From contig NC_064550.1 in the NCBI RefSeq assembly GCF_023856365.1, forward strand, positions 19,779,629 through 19,843,628: 64,000 bases of DNA, in the 5' to 3' direction. Below, one piece after another: positions 13,165-26,308 of this stretch; position 1 is the first letter of the stretch, and each line of letters starts with the position of its first letter. The notes beneath the pieces are model-generated. The model made no database searches, was not told the DNA's origin, and saw only the letters and a program-made list of their open reading frames with translations. The DNA is from Brienomyrus brachyistius. Its lineage: Eukaryota > Chordata > Actinopteri > Osteoglossiformes > Mormyridae. The position numbers and the translations under genes are program-made.

Positions 13165-14497
13165 CTGGAAGGACGCACCATCTACAAGCTAATGGTATCG
13201 ATCGTCTGCATAGGCTGAGCGTGGTGTTTTAAGTCTTTTTCTCCTGTACAACGTGCAGTGACAACCCAGGAAAACACAGAAGAGTAAAGGGTCAGTGCCG
13301 GGCAGATGTGGACACTGGGTCCTGGATGACCTAGTTGAACGTCATTGCAGTTACTGCCCTAATTGCCCCATAGCAGTGTGGGCACTGAGCTAGGGCTGCC
13401 TCCCGTTGCCATGGCATTGTTATGGCGATGTGACTCCCCGTTGAGGCTGAACTTAGGGTACAATAAAACAGAAAGTTCTGATGAGAAGTTGTGAGAAGCA
13501 GCAGCTGTTTCTTTGGAAGTATTTGCCATTTATCTGCCCACCCCCCCTTTCACACATCCATGTCTGTCAATGAAAAATATATGCTTGCAAACCAGTAATA
13601 AAACTGTGGAAAATAATTTGACGGATGTAAAAACTAATATGAAGTGAACGTCAGAAAATAAATGATACCTTACAATTCTATATTTTAATATTTATAGGAA
13701 ATAATTAATTCCGTATTTTTATCCAGTCTGGGTTAGGTTGCCCTCGAGCAGAACTGAGTACAGGTCACAGCATGGCGAAGGCAAGATGGCAGGTCCTCAC
13801 AGGACAGTGGCACACAAATGGACACACACACCTCCAGGAAAACCCAGAATCCCAACTTTAGCTGCTCAACAGCATGACTTCAGTGGGGAACCTTGAGTAC
13901 CAAAACCCACAGACACATGCAAACTCAAGCTGGGACCAGTCACACACCCAGACCCCCGGAGGTGCAAGTTAACAATTACTTCCATTTTCAGATCAAGTCA
14001 CTATTTTAGTTTTTAGACACCAGGAGATGGAAATTGCTCAGAGCCTCATCTGATACAGCCATTGTCAGCGCAACCTGTTCACTCCTGAAAGCGACTGAAT
14101 GATTGATCTGTCAGACAGATTCAATTACAGCTGCCAGGTGAACGACAGAAATGCTCGAGAAAGGTGTTTGGATGCACAGCACAGCAGCAGTTGGATCGCA
14201 AGCATCATTTATAAATAATACCATTTGAATCAAACTATTAACGAACCCTGTTGCCAAGCGCAGGAGTAAAAAAATGGCTCTGCTTGTAATTAAGGCATTA
14301 TTTCGAAACCATATCCAATCACGATAAACGTCTTACTTTGTTGTGCCGAGGAAAAACTTTGTGATGTAACAATGTAGCAGTTTTCCTGATTCACGGGAAA
14401 ACATTGGAACGTTCCGATGTCCTCAGCCAGAAATGCTGCCCCCAGAAGCCATAACTTTCCAACCCATTCCGCCTAGTTGGTTCTATCCATCTCTCTG
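13165..14497. other. Gene-free stretch between inverted SINE fragments
   Basis: No coding signal or named repeat. It would form the loop if the flanking inverted SINE copies paired in RNA. Confidence 0.5.
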
Positions 14498-14612
14498 TCC
14501 GTCCATCCATCCATCCATCGTTTATACCAGTGAAATGGAATCAAAATAATGAAGATGAGGTTCAAACTGTGAAGGATTACACCCTTGATTCGGGCTCCAC
14601 CATGGTGTTATT
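14498..14612 (-). mobile_element. SINE-like 3' fragment, inverted partner of 13010-13164
   Basis: Reversed, it reads CACCATGGTGGAGCCCGAAT, CACAGTTTGAACCTCATCTT, CATTATTTTGATTCCATTTC and a GGATGGATGG tail, collinear with 13031-13160. Confidence 0.7.
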
Positions 14613-14645
14613 CGTGTGGAGGGTAGGGCGGCCAACCAGTGCATA

Positions 14646-14678
14646 AGGATGGCATGAGGATGGCATGAGGATGGCATG
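14646..14678. repeat. 11-bp tandem repeat, three units
   Basis: AGGATGGCATG is repeated three times in a row. Confidence 0.95.
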
Positions 14679-15162
14679 AGTCTGCGGAAGCTCATTCACT
14701 ATTGCTCACCAGCCTTAAAAAAAAAAACAAAAAAAAAAAACAAAGAGATGAAAGTTTGAAAATATTACGATAAAAGGTTCTAAGAAGTGAAGAGACATAC
14801 TGAGGCTTTCCCAAATCACCCAGATTCCTCAATGGAGTTATTGAGAGCAGTAAAGAGTCGTGCCCACAGTAGGAGGGGGGGGGGGGGTGGGAGGGGGCTT
14901 AGGCCTGGAAGTAGAGAGAAAGAAGGAATCCACATCTTCAGTGGCAGGACGAATGCCAGGGTCAGCACTGACATGCTGCAAAATTGATGAAGACAATGCA
15001 GTTTGTATTCATTGTACTTGAAGTAATCAAACAACCTTCTGAGCACAAAGGAGAGCAAGACTGGGGGGGATTTGTTTTTGTTACTCTGTGACTTGAGTCA
15101 AGATGTCACACAAGAGCAGAAGAAAGGGTTTGCTGCTAATTATGAACAAAGACAAGCGTGCA

Positions 15163-15252
15163 GGTGTGTGTGCGTGTGTGTGTGTGTCTACATGTGTGCC
15201 CAAGTGTAGGCATGTGAGTATGTGCGCTGACAGTGTGTGTGTGTGTGTGTGC
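15163..15252. repeat. Interrupted (TG)n microsatellite
   Basis: Two TG-rich blocks separated by about 45 bp of GTGT-rich sequence. Confidence 0.9.
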
Positions 15253-17494
15253 TACAGGCTTTCGCCACAGCACTGGGACAGCCTCCCTGATCAGTCCCGA
15301 TCTCTCTTCCGAGCTAAAAGCTGACGGACTGACGCAGCAACATCACCGGTTTAAAACGAGAGTCCTCCTGTGAAATTAAAAAGTGACTGACGAAGACCCT
15401 ACGCTTGAGAGGCGAGCACTAGGAGGAAATACACCACTTCGCTAATTGTTTTCAACTGTCCGCACAGCCGTGCATGGAGCCGCCCCCCCTCCCCCCCCAT
15501 GTGCATTGTTCCTTTACCCCAACGCTGATAATTATCCACTCAGGAATGAAGTGTCCGTCGTTTGTAGGACATCATTTTTTTTGTGTGACTGTGTTGATGT
15601 ATCACAATGTAACTGTCATTCATCTAGACTAGCAGCTGAAAAAGAAAGTTAATATAGGTGGAAATCAAATATAGGTAAAAATGGAAATAATTTCTTGGGA
15701 AAATACACGTATTAGTATGCTAATATCATCTACGGAATGATTATATTTTGCTCCAGAATTCAAACTAAGTCAGTCTCAAAGGATGTGAATAGAATTTCTG
15801 CAGTTCCAGAGTTCCAGTTCTGGATTTTAACATATAAATCAGAGCACAATGGGAGCAGCCCTGACTTTGAAAAGAAAGTTTCACGCGAGCAATAAACACA
15901 AGGTCACGACTTTGTAAGAATATTAAAAATCCCCATGTTAAGGCTCACAGCTTCCCTCTCCAGCCCAGTTTCCGTTGTATTTCCGGCATCATTCTAGACG
16001 CGTTTCTTACATTATGTCGTATAACCATCATTTAACTTATTATGCAACAATAATACACACTAATTTATGTTACTGGCTACAGACTACAGCTTTATACATC
16101 CAAGCTGTACAGTCCAAGAACAATGAGTTTTAAGTATCTACTTGTTTATACAATTAGTATTTCCTTTGATTATATAACTGTTGAATCACTGTGCAGAGAA
16201 TGTTTCATTTAGTTATTCCTACACTGATTTCAAACCATGGTAAACTAACAGAAACTGCTAGGGAAAAAGCACAATAAATCGCAATAATCTGGCTCCAATA
16301 AGAAAGCTAACATTTTGATCCTTTCAAATTCACCATTGCCAATTCTTTATTGAAGGGAAATAAGAGTCACGTCGGTAAAGATTAGCGCGAGCTACACTCT
16401 GCTCTTTGATGTAAAGTTTTGGCTGATCCACTAGGGGATGATACAGTTTTTTTTTTCGGTATATCTCCCCTGTTGCAGCTTAAGTCCACCTTAAGGCAGC
16501 TCCGATTGGTTGGTCGGTTTTGAGATGTTCGGTTTTGTTCTTCTCCACCAGGATCTTCATCGTGAGAACATCCACGCCAGCATTTTTAGGGCAGCGTTCC
16601 TTGACCATTTCCTTGAAGACCCGCAGACAATCCACATTTTTACATAAACGTAGACGGTCTGGCTGGGAGCTGGGAGGGAGCCAGAACTGTGGACCTGTGT
16701 GTCCCCAAGGACCGGACTGAGGAACTGCTCTTGGGTACTGAAAGGCAACCCATAGAGAGGGTGAACATAACAGCTGCCCAATTACGGTACCACCAAAACG
16801 CAGGGCAATGACATTAATTAGTGCCTAATTTAACCCAACTGGGAGTCTGTTTGATTGACAGTGCCTGATAATCCCACCCCTTTGGTTTTCGGTGTTTCAT
16901 TTATTCGATCGTGACCAATAAATGCAGTGGCAGTGGGGCGAGGCAATTACACTGGACACATCCCTTTTTCCAGACACTTCATGCAGATATTTTTTGGCCA
17001 TGTTACAAGTTGTACCTCTTCCACAGCCAAGAATATCTCCAAAATTGGTGGCCCACGATATACTGACCTTCTCTCCAACTATATATATACCATTTTTGTA
17101 TGTCTTAATCTAATACTTCATGTAAATATGCTGAGCTCATATCACTGCTGTGACTCCTTTCAAAGGAGATGAATGAGCAGAGTGGTGTTTAACATTAATG
17201 ACTGCTAATGGATTTAGCTGAGTCAGCAAATTCTGAGGTAAGAGCGACAGGGCGCGATCTGAACCGCGATGCTTTCCTAAAGGGTGATCAAACAAAAGTC
17301 TTCTTGGTGACAACGTCGGACGTAGGCCTGGCTCGTTTCCCGGGACACCCTCTCTCACTCCCTCTCTTCTCTCTTGAGGAATTACGGTCCAAGGCAAAGG
17401 ACTCATTTTCAGTGTGAGCTTATTGTAATTTGTCTTTTGAGAAGAAACTGACCTTGTGACTGACACACTTCGCGATTAGGGTCATGGTTTTTCC
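15253..17494. other. Gene-free stretch
   Basis: AT-rich complex sequence, C runs near 15482 and 15492. No gene. Confidence 0.55.
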
Positions 17495-17725
17495 ATTGAT
17501 CCATCCATCTTCTGACCTCTTTTGTCTGGTCGGGGTCAACTAAAGCTTATCCCAGGCAGCACAATACACAAGGGGAACACATTGGGTAGGACGCCGGTCC
17601 ATCGAAAGGCATATATATGCACACATTCACACAATATGGGCGATGTCTACGTCCTAGAGGATACCTACAAACACAGAGGTGTAAGGAGGCGAGTCAACAG
17701 ATCTACCCTCTGAGCTATTATGCTG
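17495..17725 (-). mobile_element. Degraded SINE-like copy, reversed
   Basis: Starts with a GATCCATCCATCTTCTGACC tail in reverse and contains CATTCACACAATATGGGC and an end resembling the head of the family (CTACCCTCTGAGC). Highly diverged. Confidence 0.5.
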
Positions 17726-20280
17726 TCCATTTTCCAATTATCTTCATTGTGAACTTTTCACCAGACGTTCTATGAAGATCTGGTGATCAGAATGGTAAGA
17801 GGCATGCAAAACAAACATGCAGAAGACCTTTAACAAGGAAGCGTCTTACAAGCAGACCTCAGTCCATGCTCTGGGAGTGTCTGAGTAGCAAATTGAACGA
17901 TGAAAAGTTATGATGCAATGTGGCCACCTCCACTTCCCGCATGGCACCGGTGTGGAAGCGTGGCCCAAAAACCGTGTCTCCTTGTCTTCAACCAGAAGAT
18001 CAATCACGCTGGGCACACCAGCAACCCAGAATTAGTGAGGAAGGAAGCTTGTCTATGACAGCATCCCTCAAATCTGATTTCACACCCGGAGACACGCCAG
18101 GCCACATACAATAATTTGATGCTGAAATCCGGCAGACTGGCTGGAGATTAAAATATGAAGGATTTTATATCGGCTCTGTTGCCGTTTTTGAGGAGCACAT
18201 CATTATCACATTGTTTAAAATAAAATATGTACAGACTTTCAGGGATAAAATTTAACATCAATCTGTCAGTACCGGGCCCACACGCCAAGCAAAGGTCACA
18301 GGTCAGTAAACCGAGCCAGTGATGGACCTGTCGGATTTGATAAGCTGGCTGCTGGCAGGTTGAGACTGAATTGTAGATTTGGCTGCAAGCCATGCGTGTC
18401 AAGGCAAAAGACTGAGGGCTGGCAGCCTCCAGGTGGCGGAGGGGGTACAGGTGGGGCAGAGGTGGGGCAGGGGGACGTTAAGGACGTTCAGACAAAACAG
18501 CATGGGGGAGAGGGATATATCGCCACTCATCAACTGCAGAAAAGGGGAAGGGGACGCCTGCGGGCATTGCTGATCTTTTGCCTCTTCCCGGGCGATTCCC
18601 GGGCGATTCCCGGGCGATTCCCAGGTGATTCCCGGGCGATTCCCGGGCGATTCCCAGGAGATTCCCAGGTGCTGAAATCGCCGACTGTCCGACCTCAAGG
18701 CGTCAAAGATTCTCATTCAACCCATGGGAATAATTTTCACTGTAATGAAAAGCATGTCGCTCACTGAGCTCGTCTGGGCAGAGCATCATCTATAGCTGCT
18801 ACTGTAGGACGTCTGGCAGGAGGTGGGCGTGCCCACCTGTGGGGGTGTGGCCGTACCTGATTAGTGCTAAAGCGGTGGATCGGACAGCAACATGAGCAGA
18901 GCTGAGGCCCGGCTGTCCTTCTTTAGTGACCTTGTGTCTTTTTCTACAAGTACAGCAGCACCGTCTTCATAATGCCACCACTCTTGTCCATTTAAGGCAA
19001 TTTACAATGCAACTTTCATTTCCCACCCATTTTTACTGATGGATTTTACATATAAGAGAACAGAAACAACAGAAAGAACAGTCTAAGATCAGTATGAACT
19101 CTTCTAGAAGTTTCCAGTTTAGGAGCTTCTCTTTGTGGACCACAGAGATGACCTTTTAGGCCAAGTGTTCCATTGCTAAGTCCCATCGGCTCCAGCTGAT
19201 CCAGCATGACAGTGGCCCATGTGGGGGTAGCAGGGGTGATGTTTGTGGGACGGGGGGGGGGGGGTAGTCTTTTACAGGGTGACCCCAACCTCTCATTGGG
19301 TCGGTCCTTCTTCTGATGCCTTTTCCCACTAGGTTATGGGTCAAAGGACAAGGGGAGCAGGGCTAAAAGGCAGCTGAAGAACCCAATTAGCAGACTGCGA
19401 AGCTGAACCAGTGGCCAGGTAATCAAAGAGATGCAGGAGCAGATGGTTAACGGTGGGAGGGGGCCGGCTTGTGCTGCCGAGGCTCCTCCAGGGTTTGAGA
19501 GCTATGCTGTGATGAGGCCCTTCCTGCTCTCAGGTCCCACCATCACCAGGAATGTTGGTCCGCAGTTGAGGCATGCAAGCGCACTGAATCCTACTTGCTG
19601 CTTCTGGGGTGAAAGCCTGCATTTAGACAATTAAAATGCTTTGATATGGGGGGGCACACCTTAAATTAAACTGCAAGGTCTATTCATTGGTGGGCAAAAT
19701 GAAGCCAAATATAATACCGATGTCGCCCTGGAACCCCCAGGGCTCATGCCCCCGGCACCAGCAAATAATAGCCCCAAAACACAAAAAAACAAAGCACTCT
19801 TGAGCAGAGCAAGAACGTAAATATGTCACAGGATGCAAAATTCTCTCCTCCCGGTAAAATACTCCTTGGCAGAGAATGGCGATGGCAGCAAATTAGCAAG
19901 AAGCGCGTTCTGTCAAACCTCAACAATCTCGATGCATCGGCGACGCCTTTCAACCTGAAACACGGTGTTGTGTCAACAAACATGGTGGGGAACTAATTGT
20001 CTACTTTATGAAAATAAATTTAATTTGAAGCTAAGCCCATCTCCGATCGTTCTGCTTCGCTTTATAAATAGCACGTCGGCTTAATACATTCTAGATTTCA
20101 GACCAAGCCTCGGTTACAGAGGATGAGTAGATGCCTGTGGCAAGCAGCAAAACATCGAATCATCCCACGGGCACCGTGTCGTGCCCCGCCATTGGCTGCA
20201 TGCGCGGTTGCTAGGTGATGGACAAGAGGACGCAGCCACGCCCCAGCTCCAGAGACACACATCGAAACCCTTGGGGACCG
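17726..20280. other. Gene-free stretch with 11-bp minisatellite
   Basis: Apart from the minisatellite and a G run at 19249-19264, no structure recognised. A segment near 18903 (GAGGCCCGGCTGTCCTTC) recurs at 23374. Confidence 0.55.
18585..18672. repeat. 11-bp minisatellite, eight units
   Basis: The unit TTCCCGGGCGA is repeated eight times with substitutions confined to two or three positions (for example TTCCCAGGTGA). Confidence 0.95.
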
Positions 20281-20415
20281 TGTGACTCAGTGAGTTGGCC
20301 TTAGTTTCTGTGATCAGAAGGTCGCCAGGTCAAATCTCATTCTTGGCAGAACTCCGTTGGACCCTCCAGCTAGCGCCGCCCCCCCCCCTCCCAGGGATGC
20401 TGGGTAAATGGCCCC
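20281..20415 (+). mobile_element. tRNA-derived SINE fragment
   Basis: Begins GTGACTCAGTGAGTTGGCC (A-box-like) and continues to GATCAGAAGGTCGCCAGGTC AAATC (B-box-like), then a body ending GGGATGCTGGGTAAATGG. Old and short. Confidence 0.6.
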
Positions 20416-22674
20416 AAGCTTCACTCTCAACCGTATTTATATGTGTGTGCATGTCTTAAAGCAGAGCATGATGGGATATGCAAAAAGAAGGATTCCAATG
20501 TACCGACAAGGCGACATTTTATTTTCATTTCACTTGGGCCAATGGGTCATCAAACCTCAACTGGGTCCATCAGAGGGTCGTTTAACCACCACGTCCCACT
20601 GCCCATGGCTGGGCTGAAGAAATGAGGCCGAGAGAAGCAGAGACTCCCTTCCCTCCACGGACAGCCTCTGTAGTCGCTTGCTGCTGGGGCTCCAGTGAAG
20701 CAAAGTCCATCCCCTCGTTCTGTGCTGTCAGACCATGTTAGGCACCTGCCTGATGTAGCTTCACCCCCACCCTGGGGGGGATATATTCCATCCAGAAAAA
20801 AAGACCCACACCTGCCAAGGTGCTGCCATAACACACCCAGCGCACACACTACGCCCCGGGTCTCTCACTTTCCCCTCTCGTTTGCCCTCGGGTAGGTTTC
20901 CCTTCCCAATTATCCTGCCTGTGCGCGTCGCTCGCTTGACTCGAGTAGGGCTGACGCAGGCAAGTGTGTAAGCTATTCACCCCCGCACCCCACCCACCCA
21001 GGTACATTCCGGAAGAAAGGAAAAAATAAAACTACGTCAGGGGTGCCCAGGGATAACACACTGACATAGTTTTAATATACCCTGATTTTTAAGATAACAT
21101 CGACTTAAAGGTATTTTAGCACGATTTTATTATGCTAACCATGTTAATCTGACAGACAAACAAACAACTAGGGCATTAGGCTACAGTAATATTAAAGAGG
21201 CAGCACCTGTAAAGTATGACATTTCCTGGTTCCTTTCTAGCTCCCGTTTATTAAATACAGACGCCGGAGAAGGCCGCACCTCCGCTGCGCCTCCGCCGCA
21301 CGCCTGCGCCGCCCGCCACTCATGCGAGTTGCGCTACCCCTGCATGCCATCAGCGTTTTTTGCTGTGCATATAATAGCCTATTAAGGAGTTTGCGGTAGA
21401 GTCCTGATAGCGATGACTCCGCTTCCTCAATCACGGAGCTACTGACAGCTTCATACTTAGAAGCGTTTCGGTGAAAGCGACACCGAAATTACATACAGTT
21501 GGATGTTCACCGAATGCGCGAGTCAGTTAAGTACCTTCTTTCGGAACGAGCCCAGTTCCTTCACAGACATATTGTCTGCCATGATGTAATTTAGGGTGCC
21601 CTTCAAAGCTAGATAACGTGATGCCAAAAGGAACAAAATACTATTTACATCAGCACACTGTTTACACCTGCTGCACCGCCATTTTAAGCAGGGACAGCAC
21701 CTCCATGCACTGATTTCCCACTGTCATGTACTGTGTAATTGTGTGTCTAATGTGGAGTCTTCATGCTACGTACTAAATATAGCTAGTAATCTTCCCTCTG
21801 ACTCCCCTCCCCTTACATTAGTGATAATCATGCAGGAACCTTCCTTTCCTCTATATTGATTATTCCGAAATTCTTTCTTCAGCCGTGTAACGTCTGTCGT
21901 GTCAGGAAAGTTACACCGCGGGTCCAGCAGGGACGTTGTTTTGTGTCATCGTGTGCCACGCATGCAGGCTGCGATGACAATAAAGCTTCACTTGACTTGA
22001 GCAGAGCAGCACATGACTATTAGGATTTCCCAGGGTTCCCTCTGCTTCGGGGTGGAGGGGGAGCCCAGTGACCCCGGATACTGTAGGATCTGGCAAATGA
22101 TGAAGGAGCAGCTGCAGATTCCTACTGGCCCAAATTTCAGGCACCCCTGCCTCTCAAAAGACACATCGCAGATGCTACAAAGATCAACATGGGAAAAATA
22201 CATAATTGGTCACTGGCGCACATCACAGCTTCAGCCGAGACCGGAGACAGCTTGGCAGGGGCGTCGCACGTGGTGGTACAGCTCTCCTCACATCTGCGGC
22301 AAACGGCCGGCAAATCCTCCCGGTAGCCGCGACAACGGGCCTTCCCACCGAGAGACCGACCCGGGACCACAGAGATATTTGCTGGTTCACGACTCACACA
22401 CTGGGCTAAAATCAGAGCCGGCTGCTATAAAATCCAGGCCGGCCCACTGGGATTCAACTGCAGTGTTTTCCGGGGGACTTGGAAGCCGCTGATGCACATG
22501 AAAACAGGTCTCCTCACATCAACATTTTTGATCCCTCAGATAGAGGACGTGTATATTTGGGGATCGAAAGGCACCGAATCACTGTATACGAGCACGATGA
22601 AATCCGACTGGAAAAAACCACACTAGTAAATTAAAAAATAAATTATAAACTGGGACACAAAAATGCTGGATATT
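20416..22674. other. Gene-free stretch
   Basis: A CpG-dense islet at 21255-21330 (CCGCCGCACGCCTGCGCCGC) stands out. No coding homology. Confidence 0.5.
21930..21998 (+). mobile_element. Interspersed repeat tail (TTCACTTGACTTGA type)
   Basis: The sequence GATGACAATAAAGCTTCACT TGACTTGAG is the recognisable 3' end of a common fish retroposon. Only the tail is clear here. Confidence 0.45.
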
Positions 22675-22750
22675 AAGTGTCTTGCAATGAAATCTCTCTT
22701 GACTCTGGGACTTGAACCAGTGACCTTCTGGTCATAACCACTCGCCAGCC
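22675..22750 (-). mobile_element. tRNA-like SINE head fragment
   Basis: On the minus strand, GGCGAGTGGTTATGACCAGA is followed by AAGGTCACTGGTTCAAGTCC, an A-box-like and B-box-like pair with tRNA spacing. There is no full cloverleaf, so this is a SINE remnant rather than a tRNA gene. Confidence 0.55.
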
Positions 22751-22879
22751 GTATATGCCCACAAAAAAAAAAAACACACATTCAATCGCACAACACCTGT
22801 TTAAAATCTAGAATATTTTGGGTTGTTTTAAATATGATGTCTTTACAAGGGAGATCAATATCAATGTTTGTTTGTCGGT

Positions 22880-22985
22880 CCATCTGTCCGTCCATCCATC
22901 TTCCAAACCCTGATCCAGTCCCAGTGGACTTGGATCTTCTCCCAGGCAGCACAGGGCACAAGGCTGGGGACACACTGAATGGGAA
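22880..22985 (-). mobile_element. Short SINE-like 3' fragment
   Basis: Reversed, it ends in a GGATGGACGG tail and has CTGTGCTGCCTGGGAGAAGA upstream, matching the copy at 17495-17725. Truncated at its 5' end. Confidence 0.5.
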
Positions 22986-23384
22986 GTGTAATGTTTGTAA
23001 ATTTGCTAAATTAAAACACCATATGTATCACAAGGGTAATCAGATCACCACACAAATATGTAAATAACTTTTTCCAGCAGCCCTGTTTGGAGGCTGGACC
23101 AGTGGGCCTCGCTGTAATATGGGCCAGCGAGGCTGGGCCCAGAACAATCTCTGACCCAGCTAATGTGATTACCATCAGGATCCAGTCCAAGGAAGCGGCA
23201 GCAGGCACGGACTTAATTCCCACTCTCCGAGCCGTTTTCTCCACATGAAACCAATTTGTTTCTCCTGCTACCAGCGGCAGCGGAAGACACAGATATGAAT
23301 TGTACCCGCACGGGTGTTTTGAAGAAGTGCGGGAGGCGTACGAGGTCCTCGAAGGACACCAACATGTGCGGAGTTGAGGCCCAG

Positions 23385-24200
23385 CTGTCCTTCATTTCTG
23401 ACCTTGTTTTTTTTCACTGCACTGCAGTGTGGAAGGGTGCATTACCCTGCTGGAGGAGGTCACTGCCATCAGGGAAGAGCACCGCCATGAAGGGGGGTAC
23501 CTGGTCTGCAAAAAAGTCTAGGTAGATGGTACCAGAGTAACACCCGCATGAACAACAGGACTGAAGGTTTCCCAGCAGACCATTGTCCAGAGCATCACAC
23601 CGCCTCCTCCAGCTTGCTTTCTTCCCATAATGCACCCTGGTGCCATCTCTTCCTCAGGTAAACATGCACCTGGCCGTCTGCATGATGTAACAGAAAACAT
23701 CACTCATCAGACTCTGTCACGTTGCTCCATGGTCCAGTTCTGACGCTCACATGCCCATTGTAGGCGCATTTGGCCATAGACAGGGGTCAGCATGGGCACT
23801 CTGACCAGTCTGCAGCAATGCAGCCCCATACGCAGCAAACTGCAATGCACTGTGTCTTCTGACACCTTTCTACCGGATCCAGACTTAACCTGTTTAGCAA
23901 GCAGCTCTCCTGTAGGATGGGACCAAATGGGCTGGCCTTCACTCCCCACGTGCATCAATGAGCCTTGGGCACCCAGGACCCTGTCACCGGTTCACCGATT
24001 GACCTTCCTTGGACCACTTTCTATAGGTACTGACCACTGCATACCAGGAACACCCCAGAAGACCTGCAGTTCCGGAGATGCTCTGACCCAGTAATCTAGC
24101 CATCACAATCTGGCCCTTGTCAACATCGCTCAGATAATTATGCTTGCCAATTGTTCCCTGCTTCTAACACATCAACCTCAAGAAGTGACTCTTCAATTGC
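23385..24200 (-). mobile_element. Tc1-like transposase fossil, minus strand
   Basis: The minus strand encodes, with several shifts, KVSEDTVHCSLLRMGLHCCR (second HTH domain), VRVPMLTPVYGQMRLQWACE, then MGRKQAGGGGVMLW and ADQVPPFMAVLFPDGSDLLQ QGNAPFHTA. The last motif normally reads QDNAPCHTA, so the second catalytic Asp has become Gly. Both transposon ends appear to be lost. Confidence 0.85.
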
Positions 24201-24249
24201 CAAACATATGATGTTATGTTTGACAGATAATCAATGATACTCACAATCA

Positions 24250-24328
24250 ATGTGTGTGTGTGTATGTGTGTGTCATTATCAAAATCATTATTATCATCAT
24301 CATCATTATCATTATTGTTATTATTATA
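24250..24328. repeat. TG run followed by ATC/ATT trinucleotide run
   Basis: A TG dinucleotide tract (24250-24273), then an interrupted ATC/ATT tract (24284-24328). Confidence 0.9.
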
Positions 24329-26308
24329 TGGAAAGATGCATTCATAGTTTTCCCTTGAAAACAGTATCGTCCACTTGAATAATGGGAATAAAATGGGTTA
24401 TTAAAAGGCAGTTACTAGCCTGAGTTTGGGTCTGCACTGCTAATGATCTCCCGGTAGATTTGCTCATGAGAAGCCCTGACCAATTCATGCTAGTTGGTCA
24501 TGTCTTCTGGGCTCAGCAGGAGTTTACACCAGAATGCATGTAGCCTACAAACATGATGATGCAAACAACAACCTCACCGGCACATTTCAAGCCCTCGGAT
24601 CGACGACGTTACCCATTACTGTACTATGGCCAGGTAAACAAAGATGTGGACTCCCTTTTTCACAGACCAAGAGCAACGGGGGTCTGCCTTTACCGCGGTA
24701 GGAAAAAAAAACTTGAGTATCACACAGACTTTTGAAAACAGAAGTAAATAAAAACCAGGAGATGGTCTTTTATGGGCAACTGTATGGGCAATATTACACT
24801 GAGAAGTAGGGTTTCAAATATCTACAAAACGTGAGCGATATACCTCACAGCCATAAACTTGCCATTGGGAAGTCTGAAATCCAACAGAGAAGATAGAATG
24901 TCTATATATATATTTCTTGTAATCACCTCATTACAATGTGAAATCCCACTGAAAATAGTGAACACAGTACATAACACATAGTTACATCTATATAGATCCA
25001 TTCATCCGCCGTAGTTGCTTTTTCGGTATATATATTGTTCATAGATTACACACAGATTGATCCTGTGATGTTCGATGCATGAGAACGGTAGATCATTAAA
25101 TGGGAAAGGTATCCAGTAATTGACCACTTCCTCACTTATATGAGAAGTAAATGTATTTCAATGACCACTTTCTTCCAGCTACATTTCTCCTGATACCGGC
25201 ATTAAAACGTAGTTAGAGCCAATTGCACGGTTTAAAAACTGCCGTTCGAGTCACCTGCGACGGCTTTCCTGGCTGTAGGTTCTGACCGTATCTTGCAAGT
25301 AGCCTGAACTCTTCATGAAACCTAAAGGATTTATGGATTTGGGGAACTGGATTTAAATCGTATTTCTTGCCACGACTCCTGTGACAACCCAACAGGATCT
25401 CAATCGGGGATTTTGCCAGATCGTAATTAAGTAAAAAGACTGTAAATTCACGGTACGCGAATAACCACACAAACACTTATGTGTATGTTTATATAATTGA
25501 TATTATATGATTTGAATCAGGACATCAGATAAGACATTGAGCTATACAAGCAGAATACAAAAGCTCATTTACCGTTAGTAATTAAGAGGTACGGTCTATT
25601 TAACAGAGTGACTTCGCCTCGGCTTGTCATTCACGACATTTCTCGAACAATGCTGGCTTATTATTAAAAAATATTCATGTAAAAACCGTCTGTTTCATAA
25701 ATGTCTTTCCCCATTGTTCCATTTTTTTTCACTTTATCACATACATTTATATTTAACAATGCTCTTTCGAAACAGCTTTTTTAACTTTTGGAAAATGTTG
25801 CATAAATCACAGATAATTCAAAATGGTTGCTCTTATTCTTCTGGAAAACATGAGAAACCACCTAAAATTCATAAAATATTTCCAGAATGTTACATTTCTA
25901 CGTAGGAAACATTTTATTGTTCCTGAAATATTGTATGAATGGTGCTTAACCTGTCCTGTAAATCTTGATGTTTCCTGTACAGCATTAGGAATATTGAGAA
26001 TACTAAGAATACTTGAGAATACTAAGAATACTTGAGAATACTAAGAATACTTGAGAATACTAAGAATACTAAAACAAAACCAATGACAAAAATACATTTA
26101 ACAAAATACTACTTTGTATTTAAACATGCTGATATTAGCAGATGTGAGTGAATGTTATTAACAAAATATTGAAATGTCACAAAATGTTTTCTAAACTTTT
26201 CTAGGTTAATTGGATTAAAACATCATACACAGTCTTTAAAGGTCATTTTTGTGATGAAACACCTTATGGAGTCAATATTTTATATTCATTAACACCTGTT
26301 CTGAAGAG
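24329..26308. other. Gene-free AT-rich stretch
   Basis: AT-rich with short TA runs near 24904. Only the 19-bp minisatellite is structured. Confidence 0.55.
25996..26070. repeat. 19-bp minisatellite, about four units
   Basis: The unit GAGAATACTAAGAATACTT is repeated almost perfectly about four times. Confidence 0.95.

Noticed and set aside
18903..18945. Similarity of GAGGCCCGGCTGTCCTTC to 23374-23410
   Set aside because: About 40 bp shared, probably an old dispersed repeat fragment next to the Tc1 fossil. Too short to classify.
22013..22492. 159-codon plus-strand frame
   Set aside because: Low-complexity Pro/Ser/Arg translation without motifs, with the opposite strand also open. No support for a gene.
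22675..22750. tRNA gene on the minus strand
   Set aside because: A- and B-box-like motifs exist, but the stems do not pair into a cloverleaf. It is a SINE head.
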